8,327 nucleotides of DNA from Nitrosopumilaceae archaeon (GTDB lineage Archaea; Thermoproteota; Nitrososphaeria; Nitrososphaerales; Nitrosopumilaceae), in contig JAGWAW010000095.1 of NCBI GenBank assembly GCA_021296165.1, forward strand, positions 1 to 8,327. Direction: 5' to 3'. Shown here piece by piece: positions 1 to 6,325 of the stretch (positions are counted from its first letter, which is position 1; each line of letters starts with the position of its first letter). The notes beneath the pieces were generated by a model. It was given only the letters and a program-made list of their open reading frames with translations. It searched no databases and was not told where the DNA came from. The position numbers were made by a program, and so were the translations under genes.

Positions 1-96
1 AACGAGCGCTTCAGGGACACCATCGACATGATGGCCACACTGGCCGTGCACATGACAGGAAAGAGACTCACGTACGCGCATCTCGTGGCAGCGTGA
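1..96 (+). CDS. C-terminal fragment of an unidentified protein
   Basis: The window opens inside a reading frame that runs for 31 codons and stops at TGA 94-96. The visible tail begins NERFRDTIDM and ends GKRLTYAHLVAA. It has no motif I can tie to a family. An Arg-rich helix followed by a short LTY-LVA ending would fit a transposase, an integrase or many other proteins, so no function is assigned. Codon third positions are mostly G or C, as in the confident genes nearby. The next gene starts about 240 bases downstream behind its own TATA box, so the two are probably not co-transcribed. Confidence 0.5.
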   Translation, partial: NERFRDTIDMMATLAVHMTGKRLTYAHLVAA

Positions 97-307
97 GGTT
101 TGGGTCCGGTCCCGGCCGGAGATCGGCGGGATCTGGCACGCGTGTACGGACGAGTGCCATACTCGCCTTGCAGGCTGCCGCACTGCCGACCAGATAATCA
201 ACGGTTGCCATGGTTTCGCGTGGGGCGGCGTGGGTCTTGCCGTGTGCGCCTAATTCATTCCATCCATTTCATTTATTTGGATAAGTCCCACTGAAACCCA
301 AAGCAGG
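97..307. other. Intergenic region, no gene seen
   Basis: No convincing gene was found on either strand. A 64-codon open frame (100-294, +) has a low-complexity Arg-rich translation and no promoter. Two small inverted repeats are present: AGATC/GATCT near 120-133, and TGGCAC (134-139) with GTGCCA (154-159). Either could be a weak transcript end for the gene ending at 96. The composition turns AT-rich from about 250, towards the promoter of the next gene. Confidence 0.4.
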
Positions 308-316
308 CTTAAATTA
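308..316 (+). promoter_or_regulatory. TATA box for the gene at 338
   Basis: CTTAAATTA stands out in GC-rich surroundings. Its centre lies 26 nt before the GTG at 338, the usual spacing between an archaeal TATA box and the transcription start. The transcript is therefore probably leaderless and begins at the GTG. Confidence 0.55.
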
Positions 317-337
317 CACCGTTGCCAGTTCGCGTCC

Positions 338-889
338 GTGGAGTACCAGACCCGCTACCCCAAGACGGTCTCGCTGACCGACGGGCTGCGGCGCAGCGTG
401 CGGGTGGACGGCCGCGAGGGGCTGGAGCAGCTGCACATTGTAGTGCGCAACAGCATCGAGGAGATCTCCCGCATCTTCACCAAGGAGGGATTTACCCGGG
501 TAAAGTTCGAGCACAAGCAGCCGGGCCAGATAGGCCGCGGCTTTAACCTCAAACTCAGGAAGCCCTGGGAGATGCATGTCCGGCTGGTGGACCTGAAGGA
601 GGGGCTCATAGGCATACACGCCGAGGTCGAGGTCTCCCGGGACTACATCCAGCACCTCTTCGGCCAGAGGACCCCGGTCGTCTACGAGATACAGGAGATG
701 CTCAGCAAGTACCAAGTGGAGTGCCGCATCTGGAACGGCAACATAAGGAGGTACGTCCGCTCCGTATATGACGACTACAAGGTGAGGCTGGCCACTCCCA
801 GCATACCCGTCCTGGCATGGAAGCCGATGCTGTTCGTCATAGGTACGATCGGCTCGTTCTACCTGTGGAAGTATGTGCACACGCTGTAG
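338..889 (+). CDS. Uncharacterised protein with C-terminal membrane anchor
   Basis: This is a 183-residue protein that I do not recognise. The body (about 1-155) is charged and looks like mixed alpha/beta, with an amphipathic stretch around IEEISRIFTKEGFTRVKFEH. The last 20-25 residues hold one hydrophobic segment (about 163-177, MLFVIGTIGSFYLW) and a short basic tail. This suggests a soluble cytoplasmic domain tail-anchored in the membrane. The GTG start is chosen because a TATA box sits 26 nt upstream and no in-frame ATG lies near it. There is no Shine-Dalgarno sequence. Its TAG stop touches the stop of the convergent gene, leaving no room for a separate terminator. Codon use matches the housekeeping neighbours, so I think it is a genuine resident gene. 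Confidence 0.8.
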   Translation: MEYQTRYPKTVSLTDGLRRSVRVDGREGLEQLHIVVRNSIEEISRIFTKEGFTRVKFEHKQPGQIGRGFNLKLRKPWEMHVRLVDLKEGLIGIHAEVEVSRDYIQHLFGQRTPVVYEIQEMLSKYQVECRIWNGNIRRYVRSVYDDYKVRLATPSIPVLAWKPMLFVIGTIGSFYLWKYVHTL

Positions 890-1207
890 CTAGATGCCCA
901 GCGCCTCGGCCTTTGTGATGTCCAGGTACACCTTGTCGCCCACCGAAAGGTTCATTCCCTTGTACTCGTGCATCTCCATCTTTACCTGGGTGATGCCGGT
1001 GGAGTTGTTTGCGCCGGCCAGCATCTTGTTGAGGTCCTTTACTATGTCGTTCATGTTGGTAAAGCCCATCATGCGGGGCTGGCCAAAAGGCGACGCGGGC
1101 GGGTCGCCGCCCTCGTTCATGTCCTTGAGGGACGACATAGACACCACTACATATGGAGCCCCGTCGGGCGCCGCGTCTATACTCTTTACCACAAACTCCT
1201 TTCTCAC
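890..1207 (-). CDS. Small uncharacterised protein
   Basis: This encodes a 105-residue soluble protein of unknown function. It starts MRKEFVVKSIDAAPDGAPYV and ends HEYKGMNLSVGDKVYLDITK followed by seven residues. The last 30 residues read like a small beta-barrel or OB-like strand pattern, with a central Gly/Pro/Met-rich loop (about 33-52). An in-frame ATG at 1258 would add 17 residues, but it lies upstream of the TATA element. The GTG at 1207 is preferred because that TATA box is centred about 29 nt before it. No ribosome-binding site is seen. The gene is divergent from the 1262-1795/nob1 operon and shares its promoter element, so the two units may be co-regulated. It ends back to back with the 338-889 gene. 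Confidence 0.75.
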   Translation of the reverse strand: MRKEFVVKSIDAAPDGAPYVVVSMSSLKDMNEGGDPPASPFGQPRMMGFTNMNDIVKDLNKMLAGANNSTGITQVKMEMHEYKGMNLSVGDKVYLDITKAEALGI

Positions 1208-1227
1208 TGTGTGACGGTTGCAACACT

Positions 1228-1245
1228 TGCCATATATAATTGGCA
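1228..1245. promoter_or_regulatory. Shared divergent TATA promoter inside a dyad
   Basis: The sequence TGCCA-TATATAAT-TGGCA has perfect 5-bp inverted arms around a TATA core. The core centre is about 29 nt from the minus-strand GTG at 1207 and about 26 nt from the plus-strand ATG at 1262. It can therefore serve both leaderless genes. CACTTG also occurs as a direct repeat at 1224-1229 and 1244-1249, exactly 20 bp apart, one copy on each side of the core. Either the dyad or the direct repeat could be a regulator site; that is inference. Confidence 0.6.
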
Positions 1246-1261
1246 CTTGGCTACACATTCA

Positions 1262-1795
1262 ATGGCGCGGGCGGTCTTTCGGTACTGGGGAATATCGCCC
1301 TGGGAGATCGAGGTGCTGTACGGGTACTTTTCGTCCAGGTTTGATGTGATCCAGGAGGAGATCGAGCAGGAGGATACGCGGTTTGCCAGCCACATCGGAG
1401 TGCGGATGCCGGTTGCCTTCAGCGACGAGTTCTTCAAGTGGTTCGAGTACCGGCGCTGGGAGAGGGTGAAGGCGCTCTTCAAGGAGATGAAGAGGCGGCG
1501 GGGCTCGGGCAATGCAATCCGCGTGGATCTGGTCTTTGAGGGGAACCGCTCAATACGCTTCCGCATGGACTCCGAGGACAAGCAGTGGTTTGATAACTCC
1601 GTGGAGAAGCTGGACTTTGTGCTGGAGCTTCTCCCGTACCACACCCAGAAGCTGCCCCCCGCCGCCCACACCATGGAGTACAGGTTCGACACGCAGGCCG
1701 TCCGCTGGCGACTCCACGAGGCCCGGGCCGGCGACCGCACGTACCGCTTCCGGGGGGACCGGTGGCATATGATGGAGGACGACGATGATACTTGA
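1262..1795 (+). CDS. Uncharacterised protein in operon with nob1
   Basis: This encodes 177 residues that I do not recognise. The N-terminal half is rich in aromatic and acidic residues (RYWGISPWEIEVLYGYFSSR), followed by helices and a basic patch at KEMKRRRGSG. The C-terminal half looks like beta strands (IRVDLVFEGNRSIRFRMDSE), and the protein ends in an acidic EDDDDT tail. There is no signal peptide or membrane segment. The ATG at 1262 is chosen from the TATA box 26 nt upstream; earlier in-frame starts would cross the divergent gene and its promoter. Its last 11 nt overlap the start of nob1, so translation is probably coupled. The link to nob1 hints at, but does not show, a role in ribosome or RNA maturation. 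Confidence 0.75.
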   Translation: MARAVFRYWGISPWEIEVLYGYFSSRFDVIQEEIEQEDTRFASHIGVRMPVAFSDEFFKWFEYRRWERVKALFKEMKRRRGSGNAIRVDLVFEGNRSIRFRMDSEDKQWFDNSVEKLDFVLELLPYHTQKLPPAAHTMEYRFDTQAVRWRLHEARAGDRTYRFRGDRWHMMEDDDDT

Positions 1796-2249
1796 CGCCA
1801 GCGCCTTTTATTCCGGGGTGCCGTTCGGCTCGCCGGCGACCTACCACACCACCCCGGAGGTATATGAGGAGATCGAGCACATAAAGCGGGCCCAGAGGGC
1901 CGCCGATGCCCTTCGGGAGATGGGCCGGCTGGTGGTGCTCAGCGCACAAGATGATCATGTGCAGCGGGCCCGCGCCGCGGCCCTCTCCTCCGGAGACCTG
2001 CCGCAGCTCTCGACTCCCGACGTGTCGGTGCTGGCCCTGGCCTCCCAGACCGGCCTGGACATAATCACAGACGACTACGCGGTGTCCAACGCGGCCCACC
2101 ACATGGGGGTGCGCGCCCACGCCATAATGACGAGGGGCCCGGCCGTGCACGGCAAGTGGAGGTACAGGTGTCCGGCATGCCGGAAGGGCCGGCCGCCGGG
2201 GGACGCGTGCGACACATGCGGCACGCCGCTGCGCCGCCGCCTGCGCTAG
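1785..2249 (+). CDS. nob1: Ribosome maturation endonuclease Nob1 (PIN domain plus zinc ribbon)
   Basis: Nob1 is the endoribonuclease that trims the 3' end of pre-16S rRNA on the assembling small ribosomal subunit. The 154-residue product has the expected layout and the compact size of archaeal Nob1. A PIN nuclease domain covers about 1-118. Its metal-binding acidic residues are visible: D4 in MILDASAF, Glu residues near 25-31, D79 in STPDVSVLALA, and D96/D97 in IITDDYAVSNAA. A C-terminal zinc ribbon (about 125-147) has Cys129, Cys132, Cys142 and Cys145, in CPAC and CDTC pairs. The protein ends in a basic tail (RRRLR) suited to rRNA binding. The start is fixed by the conserved MILDAS beginning, which overlaps the upstream gene by 11 nt. 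It should be co-transcribed with that gene from the shared divergent promoter. Confidence 0.92.
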   Translation: MILDASAFYSGVPFGSPATYHTTPEVYEEIEHIKRAQRAADALREMGRLVVLSAQDDHVQRARAAALSSGDLPQLSTPDVSVLALASQTGLDIITDDYAVSNAAHHMGVRAHAIMTRGPAVHGKWRYRCPACRKGRPPGDACDTCGTPLRRRLR

Positions 2250-2337
2250 GAGTTCTGCCGCATACGGGTGCACCAGCAGGTCCGGTGCGCGGGCAGCGGA
2301 GCGGCGCGGGACCGCCAGCGGTACGTGTGTCCGGGCC

Positions 2338-2387
2338 CCAAGCCGGCCGAGTATATGGCACATTGCCACATACAACGGCCGGATTGG
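2338..2387. other. 50-nt near-perfect hairpin between convergent genes
   Basis: From outside in, the arms are CCAA/TTGG, CCGGCCG (2343-2349) with CGGCCGG (2376-2382), and GTATATGGCA (2351-2360) with TGCCACATAC (2364-2373). They close on a CAT loop. In all, 20 of 21 paired positions match, with single-base interruptions between blocks. The one mismatch would be a G-U pair if the minus strand were transcribed. The hairpin lies in the 197-bp gap between the 3' ends of nob1 and nadK. It has no T-tract, so it is not a classical terminator. It could be an RNA processing structure, a small RNA, or a palindromic mobile repeat. Confidence 0.65.
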
Positions 2388-2446
2388 CAGTGTTGCGGTG
2401 CCGGATCTGAACCGTTGGAACGAATCACTCGCTCTTGAACGGGGCG

Positions 2447-3262
2447 CTAAAACCCCATCTTGCTCATTTGCCGCAGCCCCCGCCGCTTGAGCCGAACGAA
2501 GACGGCCCGGTGCCGGTACTTTTTGATGGTGATGGTCTCGTCGTAGCCGGTCGACTTTACCACCTGCGCGTCCATCACTATGTTGCAGTCGTGGGAGGGT
2601 ATGATGTCTATCTTGTCGTCGGGAACGACCATCGAGGCCAGCCGGTACATGGGCGCCACCGGCGTTATGATGAGGACGTCCAGGCTCTCGTGCAGGATGG
2701 GCCCTCCCAGCGAGAAGGAGTGGCCGGTCGAGCCGCTGGGCGTGGAGACCATGACCCCGTCCATCTTCTGCGTTACGGTGTCGTTCTGGAACTTTATCGT
2801 CATGTTGGCGGTGCGGGTGAGGTTGGAGCGGGTGATGTATATCTCGTTTAGGGCCGGCGGGAACTCCTCGCCGGCATACGAGGCGGCCACCCTGATGCGC
2901 TTCTCCAGTATTATGTCGCCGGATGCCATCTGGGTTATGGCCCGGCCCAGCTGGTCCAGCGTGATCTCGGAGAGTATGCCCCGGTTTCCGCCTACGTTTA
3001 TGGTCAGCACGGGCGTCTCGTCGGCCAGGTGGCGCAGGGTGCGGAGAGTGGTGCCGTCCCCTCCCAGGGTTACGGCTAGGTCCAGCCGCCTGTCCCTGAG
3101 ATCCTCGATGGTGTCCACCTGCTCTGCCCCGTCCACCGATACGGGCGAGACCACGCACACGCGGCACCCCCTCCCCAGGAACTGGGCGGCGGCGCTGCGG
3201 GCCGCCGCCTCGGACTCGGCGGAGCCGAACTTGGCCCCTATGACGACGCTCTTCAGACGCAT
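2447..3262 (-). CDS. nadK: NAD kinase
   Basis: NAD kinase phosphorylates NAD+ to NADP+ with ATP or polyphosphate in the cytoplasm and is the only route to NADP. The 271-residue product has the family signatures in order. An N-terminal Rossmann-like part is followed by the GGDGT phosphate-binding motif (about 67-71, in VTLGGDGTTLRTLRHL). The NE pair lies near 139-140 (ALNEIYITR). The Ser/Thr/Gly-rich nucleotide-binding block DGVMVSTPSGSTGHSFSLGG spans about 168-187. The length is normal and all key residues are intact. In-frame ATGs occur at 3268 and 3262 and a GTG at 3283. The two ATGs lie 23 and 29 nt after the TATA-like CCTTAAAG, so one of them is the likely start. I chose the one giving MRLKSVVIGAKFG; the other adds only two residues. 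A tRNA gene lies just upstream on the same strand. Confidence 0.93.
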   Translation of the reverse strand: MRLKSVVIGAKFGSAESEAAARSAAAQFLGRGCRVCVVSPVSVDGAEQVDTIEDLRDRRLDLAVTLGGDGTTLRTLRHLADETPVLTINVGGNRGILSEITLDQLGRAITQMASGDIILEKRIRVAASYAGEEFPPALNEIYITRSNLTRTANMTIKFQNDTVTQKMDGVMVSTPSGSTGHSFSLGGPILHESLDVLIITPVAPMYRLASMVVPDDKIDIIPSHDCNIVMDAQVVKSTGYDETITIKKYRHRAVFVRLKRRGLRQMSKMGF

Positions 3263-3287
3263 CACCATATGGTGCGCGCACACCCCG

Positions 3288-3295
3288 CTTTAAGG
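3288..3295 (-). promoter_or_regulatory. TATA-like box for nadK
   Basis: Read on the minus strand, CCTTAAAG is centred near 3291, 23-29 nt before the two candidate nadK ATGs. It sits only 7 nt beyond the 3' end of the tRNA gene, so nadK probably has its own promoter rather than depending on tRNA read-through. Confidence 0.45.
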
Positions 3296-3301
3296 TTGCA
3301 A

Positions 3302-3375
3302 AGCTCCGAGCGGGATCCGGACCCGCGACCTTTACCTTACCAAGGTAACGCTCTACCAGGCTGAGCTATCGGAGC
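3302..3375 (-). tRNA. tRNA-Thr (anticodon GGU)
   Basis: The minus strand folds into a complete cloverleaf. The 7-bp acceptor stem is GCTCCGA/TCGGAGC, the D stem is GCTC/GAGC with a 9-nt loop, and the anticodon stem is TTACC/GGTAA. The anticodon loop TTGGTAA places GGT at positions 34-36, which reads ACC/ACU threonine codons. The variable loop has 5 nt (AGGTC) and the T stem is GCGGG/CCCGC. The discriminator base is U, as usual for archaeal tRNA-Thr. CCA is not encoded and there is no intron. The T loop is TCCGGAT rather than the usual TTCRANN, so positions 55 and 58 deviate. All stems are fully paired, so the gene looks functional. Confidence 0.95.
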
Positions 3376-3400
3376 ATGTGTTGGGCCCGTTGTAAAATCC

Positions 3401-3406
3401 TTATAA
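3401..3406 (-). promoter_or_regulatory. TATA box for tRNA-Thr
   Basis: TTATAA, in the minus-strand context GGTTATAAGG, is centred about 28 nt before the tRNA 5' end at 3375. It is a normal archaeal box A position. Confidence 0.65.
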
Positions 3407-3408
3407 CC

Positions 3409-3634
3409 CTTGAGACCGCCGGGGCCGAGCGCAACCCGGCCGCCGGTCTCCACCCTGCGGAATAGGTCGCCAAACATCATCAGGGTGTCGGCGGCCAGCA
3501 GGATAGCCCCGCAGAACCATTCCCACAATCTCAGGTCAGATTGGCCAGCACTTGCCACACTGCCAATCTCCCGCACTCGCCACTATCTGTGTCATCGCGA
3601 ACAAGGCCGCTCCCGCCAAGACCAACCCCAGCAC
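3409..3634 (-). pseudogene. Probable broken gene for a small secreted or membrane protein
   Basis: From a GTG at 3634 the minus strand encodes a typical signal peptide, MLGLVLAGAALFAMTQIVAS, followed by AGDWQCGKCWPI and a TGA at 3536-3538. Skipping one base there (T3538) opens the next frame, which continues DLRLWEWFCGAILLAADTLM and then MFGDLFRRVETGGRVALGP with GC-rich third positions. The joined product would have a signal peptide, a CGKC motif and a second hydrophobic helix. The second frame has no stop before it enters the tRNA (TAA at 3337-3339), so the true 3' end is lost or unclear. No TATA box lies 26 nt before the GTG. I read this as a decayed gene with a frameshift. A sequencing error is an alternative, as is a short 32-residue peptide ending at the TGA. 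I do not recognise the family. Confidence 0.35.
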
Positions 3635-3684
3635 GCCCCAAGATGGGTAAAGTTCCTGGCGAACCTATCATGGTGTCAGTCCAA

Positions 3685-4638
3685 TCAGGGTTGCTCGTCG
3701 GCGAACAGGGTCCGCAACGCATCGACGGTGGTGAACCGCTCATAGTGGACCGTTCTGGCGCCTTCCCCCTCAATCGTGTACTTGCCGTTGATCTGGCCTA
3801 TTATCGGGTGGTACCCATCCCCGTCCGGCTCTCCAGCCAGAACGAACACGTACTCGCCCAATTCAAACTGCGGCGCCGCGGGGTTGATTATCCTCAGGTT
3901 GTCCACGACGCCGCCCTCGAACCGAAGCGTCATCAACGTGGCGTTGTAGGCACCCTTTAGGTCCTCGTTGACGACGATGGTCACCTCGGTGAAGACCGTC
4001 TTCCGGACCGGTTCGGTTCCGTTAATCGCAGTTCCGTTGATTGTGGTAATGCTGGTTGCGGTTGCGTTGTGCAGGACGGTGTCAATCTGCGTCACCACGC
4101 CAAATACGGCATGGGTGGCCTCCGCTGCTAACTCCTCGACGGGACGGTCATCCATGGTGGCATTGAGGATTGTCGCCTTATCCTCCCACCAACAGTTGAT
4201 GACAATCGTCAGGGTGGTGGGGCCGTGTCCGGGATAGCGCGCCTTGTTGGTTGTTTGCAGGTCGCAATACTCTACACTGCCCTGCTCCCAAGCGAACGAG
4301 CCGCGCGGGTGGCCGTAAAAGCTCGGTCTAAGCAGGTTGTAGGAGAACCGATCATCGCCGCCTCCGCCCCCTCCGCCGCTATAACCAAATTTACAATCCA
4401 TGGATATGTCAACCGTAGCATTCTGGCCAAAGCCAGAAGAGCTGACAAAACCCAACAAACAGTCGCCATACTCGCCGTCAATGTGACCGGATGCGTCCGG
4501 AATGACGGTTCTTTGTCCGAAGAATTCCAACTCCTCCTCGCCCAAACCTTCCGGTACGGGTTGGTGCTCTGCCCAGCCCACGCCCAGTCCGGTCGCCATC
4601 ACGCCCAGCACTCCTGCAACCACCCATTGCAATTTCAT
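3685..4638 (-). CDS. Predicted secreted, sequon-rich protein
   Basis: The 317-residue product begins with a signal peptide (MKLQWVVAGVLGVMATGLGV then GWA, cleavage likely near 23). It should act outside the membrane. The next part (about 24-150) has four Cys (60, 82, 125, 149) and a run of seven Gly (88-94). Residues about 170-292 resemble a domain common in secreted prokaryotic proteins: AEATHAVFGVV, then VTIVVNEDLKG, FELGEYVFVLAG and GQINGKYTIEG. That likeness is from memory of the pattern, not a search. Six Asn-X-Thr sequons (N73, N159, N191, N201, N206, N232) suggest heavy N-glycosylation. The ATG at 4638 is supported by a TATA box 26 nt upstream. The IS66-like element ends about 20 bp beyond that box. 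The gene is divergent from the secreted protein at 6674-7672. Its substrate or partner is unknown. Confidence 0.8.
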   Translation of the reverse strand: MKLQWVVAGVLGVMATGLGVGWAEHQPVPEGLGEEELEFFGQRTVIPDASGHIDGEYGDCLLGFVSSSGFGQNATVDISMDCKFGYSGGGGGGGDDRFSYNLLRPSFYGHPRGSFAWEQGSVEYCDLQTTNKARYPGHGPTTLTIVINCWWEDKATILNATMDDRPVEELAAEATHAVFGVVTQIDTVLHNATATSITTINGTAINGTEPVRKTVFTEVTIVVNEDLKGAYNATLMTLRFEGGVVDNLRIINPAAPQFELGEYVFVLAGEPDGDGYHPIIGQINGKYTIEGEGARTVHYERFTTVDALRTLFADEQP

Positions 4639-4656
4639 GTATGTGTTGTATCCAAC

Positions 4657-4669
4657 TATAAATATAAAT
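4657..4669 (-). promoter_or_regulatory. TATA box for the secreted protein at 3685-4638
   Basis: On the minus strand ATTTATATTTATA is centred near 4664, 26 nt before the ATG at 4638. It is the most AT-rich promoter in the window. The IS element boundary lies less than 20 bp upstream, so the insertion could have replaced any upstream activator site. Confidence 0.7.
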
Positions 4670-4692
4670 CTTGGAAGCGGCTGTAAGTAAGG

Positions 4693-4711
4693 ACTCAGGT
4701 CCCCAAAGCGG
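4693..4711 (+). repeat. IS66-like inverted repeat, left end
   Basis: ACTCAGGTCCCCAAAGCGG is the exact reverse complement of 6326-6344. It lies 45 bp beyond the transposase stop codon and marks the 3' side of the element. Confidence 0.9.
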
Positions 4712-4755
4712 ACATCTTGGGCATCGCCACAGTTGTATGCGATGTAAATCCGGCC

Positions 4756-6228
4756 TCAGCACGCCGCGGCGACCGGCGCGACCAGATCCCGGTGCTCCTG
4801 CCCGGGCGGTGGCTTGAACAAACTCCAGTCCGGATCCCTGATCAAACACTCGACCGCGGTCCGCGGAAAGATACCCAGTTTGCGGCAGGTGCGCGCCACG
4901 GAGACCAGCACCGAGAAGACTTCCCTTCCCTCCACCGTGGACAGCTGGTGGCGCACGTTCCGGTGCAGGACGGCGGTGTCGCGTATCTCCAGCTCGGCGC
5001 CGTTGTTGTGGGACGGCATGCCCGGGCATCTGAGGAAGGTGAACAGGTAGGGGGCGGCCTCCTCCAGATTGGTCCTGAACTTGTGGCCCTCCGGGTAGGA
5101 TGAAGCTATCTCCAGGACGGCCCTCGCCAGGGAGTGGCACTCGGGGCTGCAGGCTGACTCCCTGCCCTTGACGGCCCGGTACAGGGAGAGCAGCCGGCAG
5201 TGGCAGGATATGTCGGATTTGCCGTTCCTGATGGCGTACTCTTCGGCCTCGCGCGGAGGTGCACCCAGCATCTCTGCCGTATGGGCAGCATGTCGTATAT
5301 GATGTACCCGTCCGAGACGACCGGGACGCCCAGGATCCTCCCGAAATGTATGTCTAGGACGGCCGCCGCCCGGCTGGGGGCGGCCACGATATAGGTGGCG
5401 TCCCGGATGGTCGCCAGCCACACGTATCCCTGCCTGCCGTTCATCTGGATGGGGGACTCGTCCATATGGACGAACGGCGCCTCGGCCATATGGTCCAGGA
5501 TCTCCCTGTATGTTCCCTCCAGCAGGTCCCGGATGGCCCTGCGCGCGTTCCAGACGGCGTTCTGCGATATGGCAAACCCATACAGCGCCTCGAAAAAGTA
5601 GGATATGGTCCGGTCGGTGCACCTCCTGGAATAATACTCCTCGATGAACCCCAGAACCCCTGGCCCAAACGACGTCCCCAGGATGGCGGGCGCCGCCGCG
5701 GTAGTGATCCCGCCGCACCTCTTGCAGGATCCCCTCCTCATCACGTACGCTATACACTCCACTGTCATGGAGTTGCCGCCGGCAAAATCATAGACCATCT
5801 TGACGGCCGGTGGCATCTTCCTGAGGTGGCCGCGCCCGCATGTGCCGCACCTGTAGACCCGCAGCACGACCGTCCGGTCCGCCTTGTTCTTATGGGAGGC
5901 GCCCGCATGTCCGGCCGGCGGCCCCCTGCGGGACGGCCCATCATCCGCCTTCCCGCCATCGCCGCCATCATAATCGCCATCGTCATCCGGTTCAGGTCCG
6001 TCTCCGTCGACATAGCCATCCTCCGCCATCTTCTTCCGGAAGGCGGCGCGTCTCTCGTTGTACAGCGAGCCGGAGGATGGCGGGGCGTGGGCGTTCTCGT
6101 ACTCTTGGCGATCTCCAGTCTCAGCCGGTCGTTTTCCGCCTCGAGTGCTGCAACCCTCCCGCCAAACGTGGCCTCGAGCCGGGACACCATCTGTGCAGGT
6201 CCCTGTTCTCTACCGACAACCTGGCCAA
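4756..6228 (-). pseudogene. IS66-like DDE transposase, split by three frameshifts
   Basis: Read through three shifts, this is a transposase of about 490 residues. It has an N-terminal coiled coil (LARLSVENRDLH, then MVSRLEATFGGRVAALEAEN and DRLRLEIAK). Next comes the YENAHAPPSSGSLYNERRAA motif typical of IS66 N-termini, an acidic linker and GPPAGHAG. Two zinc-binding CxxC pairs (CGTC, CKRC) follow. The catalytic triad is complete: Asp at 5460-5462 (HMDESPI), Asp at 5310-5312 (VVSDGY) and Glu at 4993-4995 (NNGAELEIRD). The frame breaks near 6191, 6102 and 5251. Each reads as -1, or as two extra bases (AG, AG, GC), and together they restore the first frame. There is no slippery heptamer at any site. 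The start is probably TTG at 6228, 26 nt after TTATAG. Either the gene is dead, or three single bases were lost in sequencing. Confidence 0.8.
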
Positions 6229-6250
6229 CTCCTCGCGCAGGGGGGTAGTC

Positions 6251-6256
6251 TATAAC
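6251..6256 (-). promoter_or_regulatory. TATA-like box for the IS66-like transposase
   Basis: TTATAG on the minus strand is centred near 6253, about 26 nt before a TTG at 6228. That TTG opens the frame LARLSVENRDLH. A second candidate, TTTATT at 6292-6297, fits no start codon as well. Confidence 0.35.
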
Positions 6257-6325
6257 TTGCGGCTCACCCTGGTTTGCGGGTATTGTGATCAATAAACCTA
6301 TGGCCCGGCTAGGCATCCGAATTGG

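Noticed and set aside
280..308. ACTGAAACCCAAAGCAGG as a degenerate IS66-like end
   Set aside because: It resembles the inverted repeat only with several gaps. In that orientation the element would extend over the intact 338-889 gene, and no transposase follows.
2246..2428. 60-codon minus-strand open frame in the nob1/nadK gap
   Set aside because: Its translation is Arg/Pro-rich and low-quality, and it covers the hairpin. The TATATGG-like stretch inside the hairpin arm does not sit 26 nt before a start codon of this frame.
1479..3281. 600-codon minus-strand open frame and other long frames across 1262-3283
   Set aside because: These are shadow frames of nob1, the upstream gene and nadK. They arise from high GC content, are Arg/Pro/Gly-rich, and overlap genes with clear motifs on either strand.
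3337..3576. 79-codon minus-strand open frame taken as a stand-alone gene
   Set aside because: It runs through the tRNA-Thr gene and its promoter, and its natural N-terminus lies in another frame upstream. It is better explained as the second half of a broken gene.
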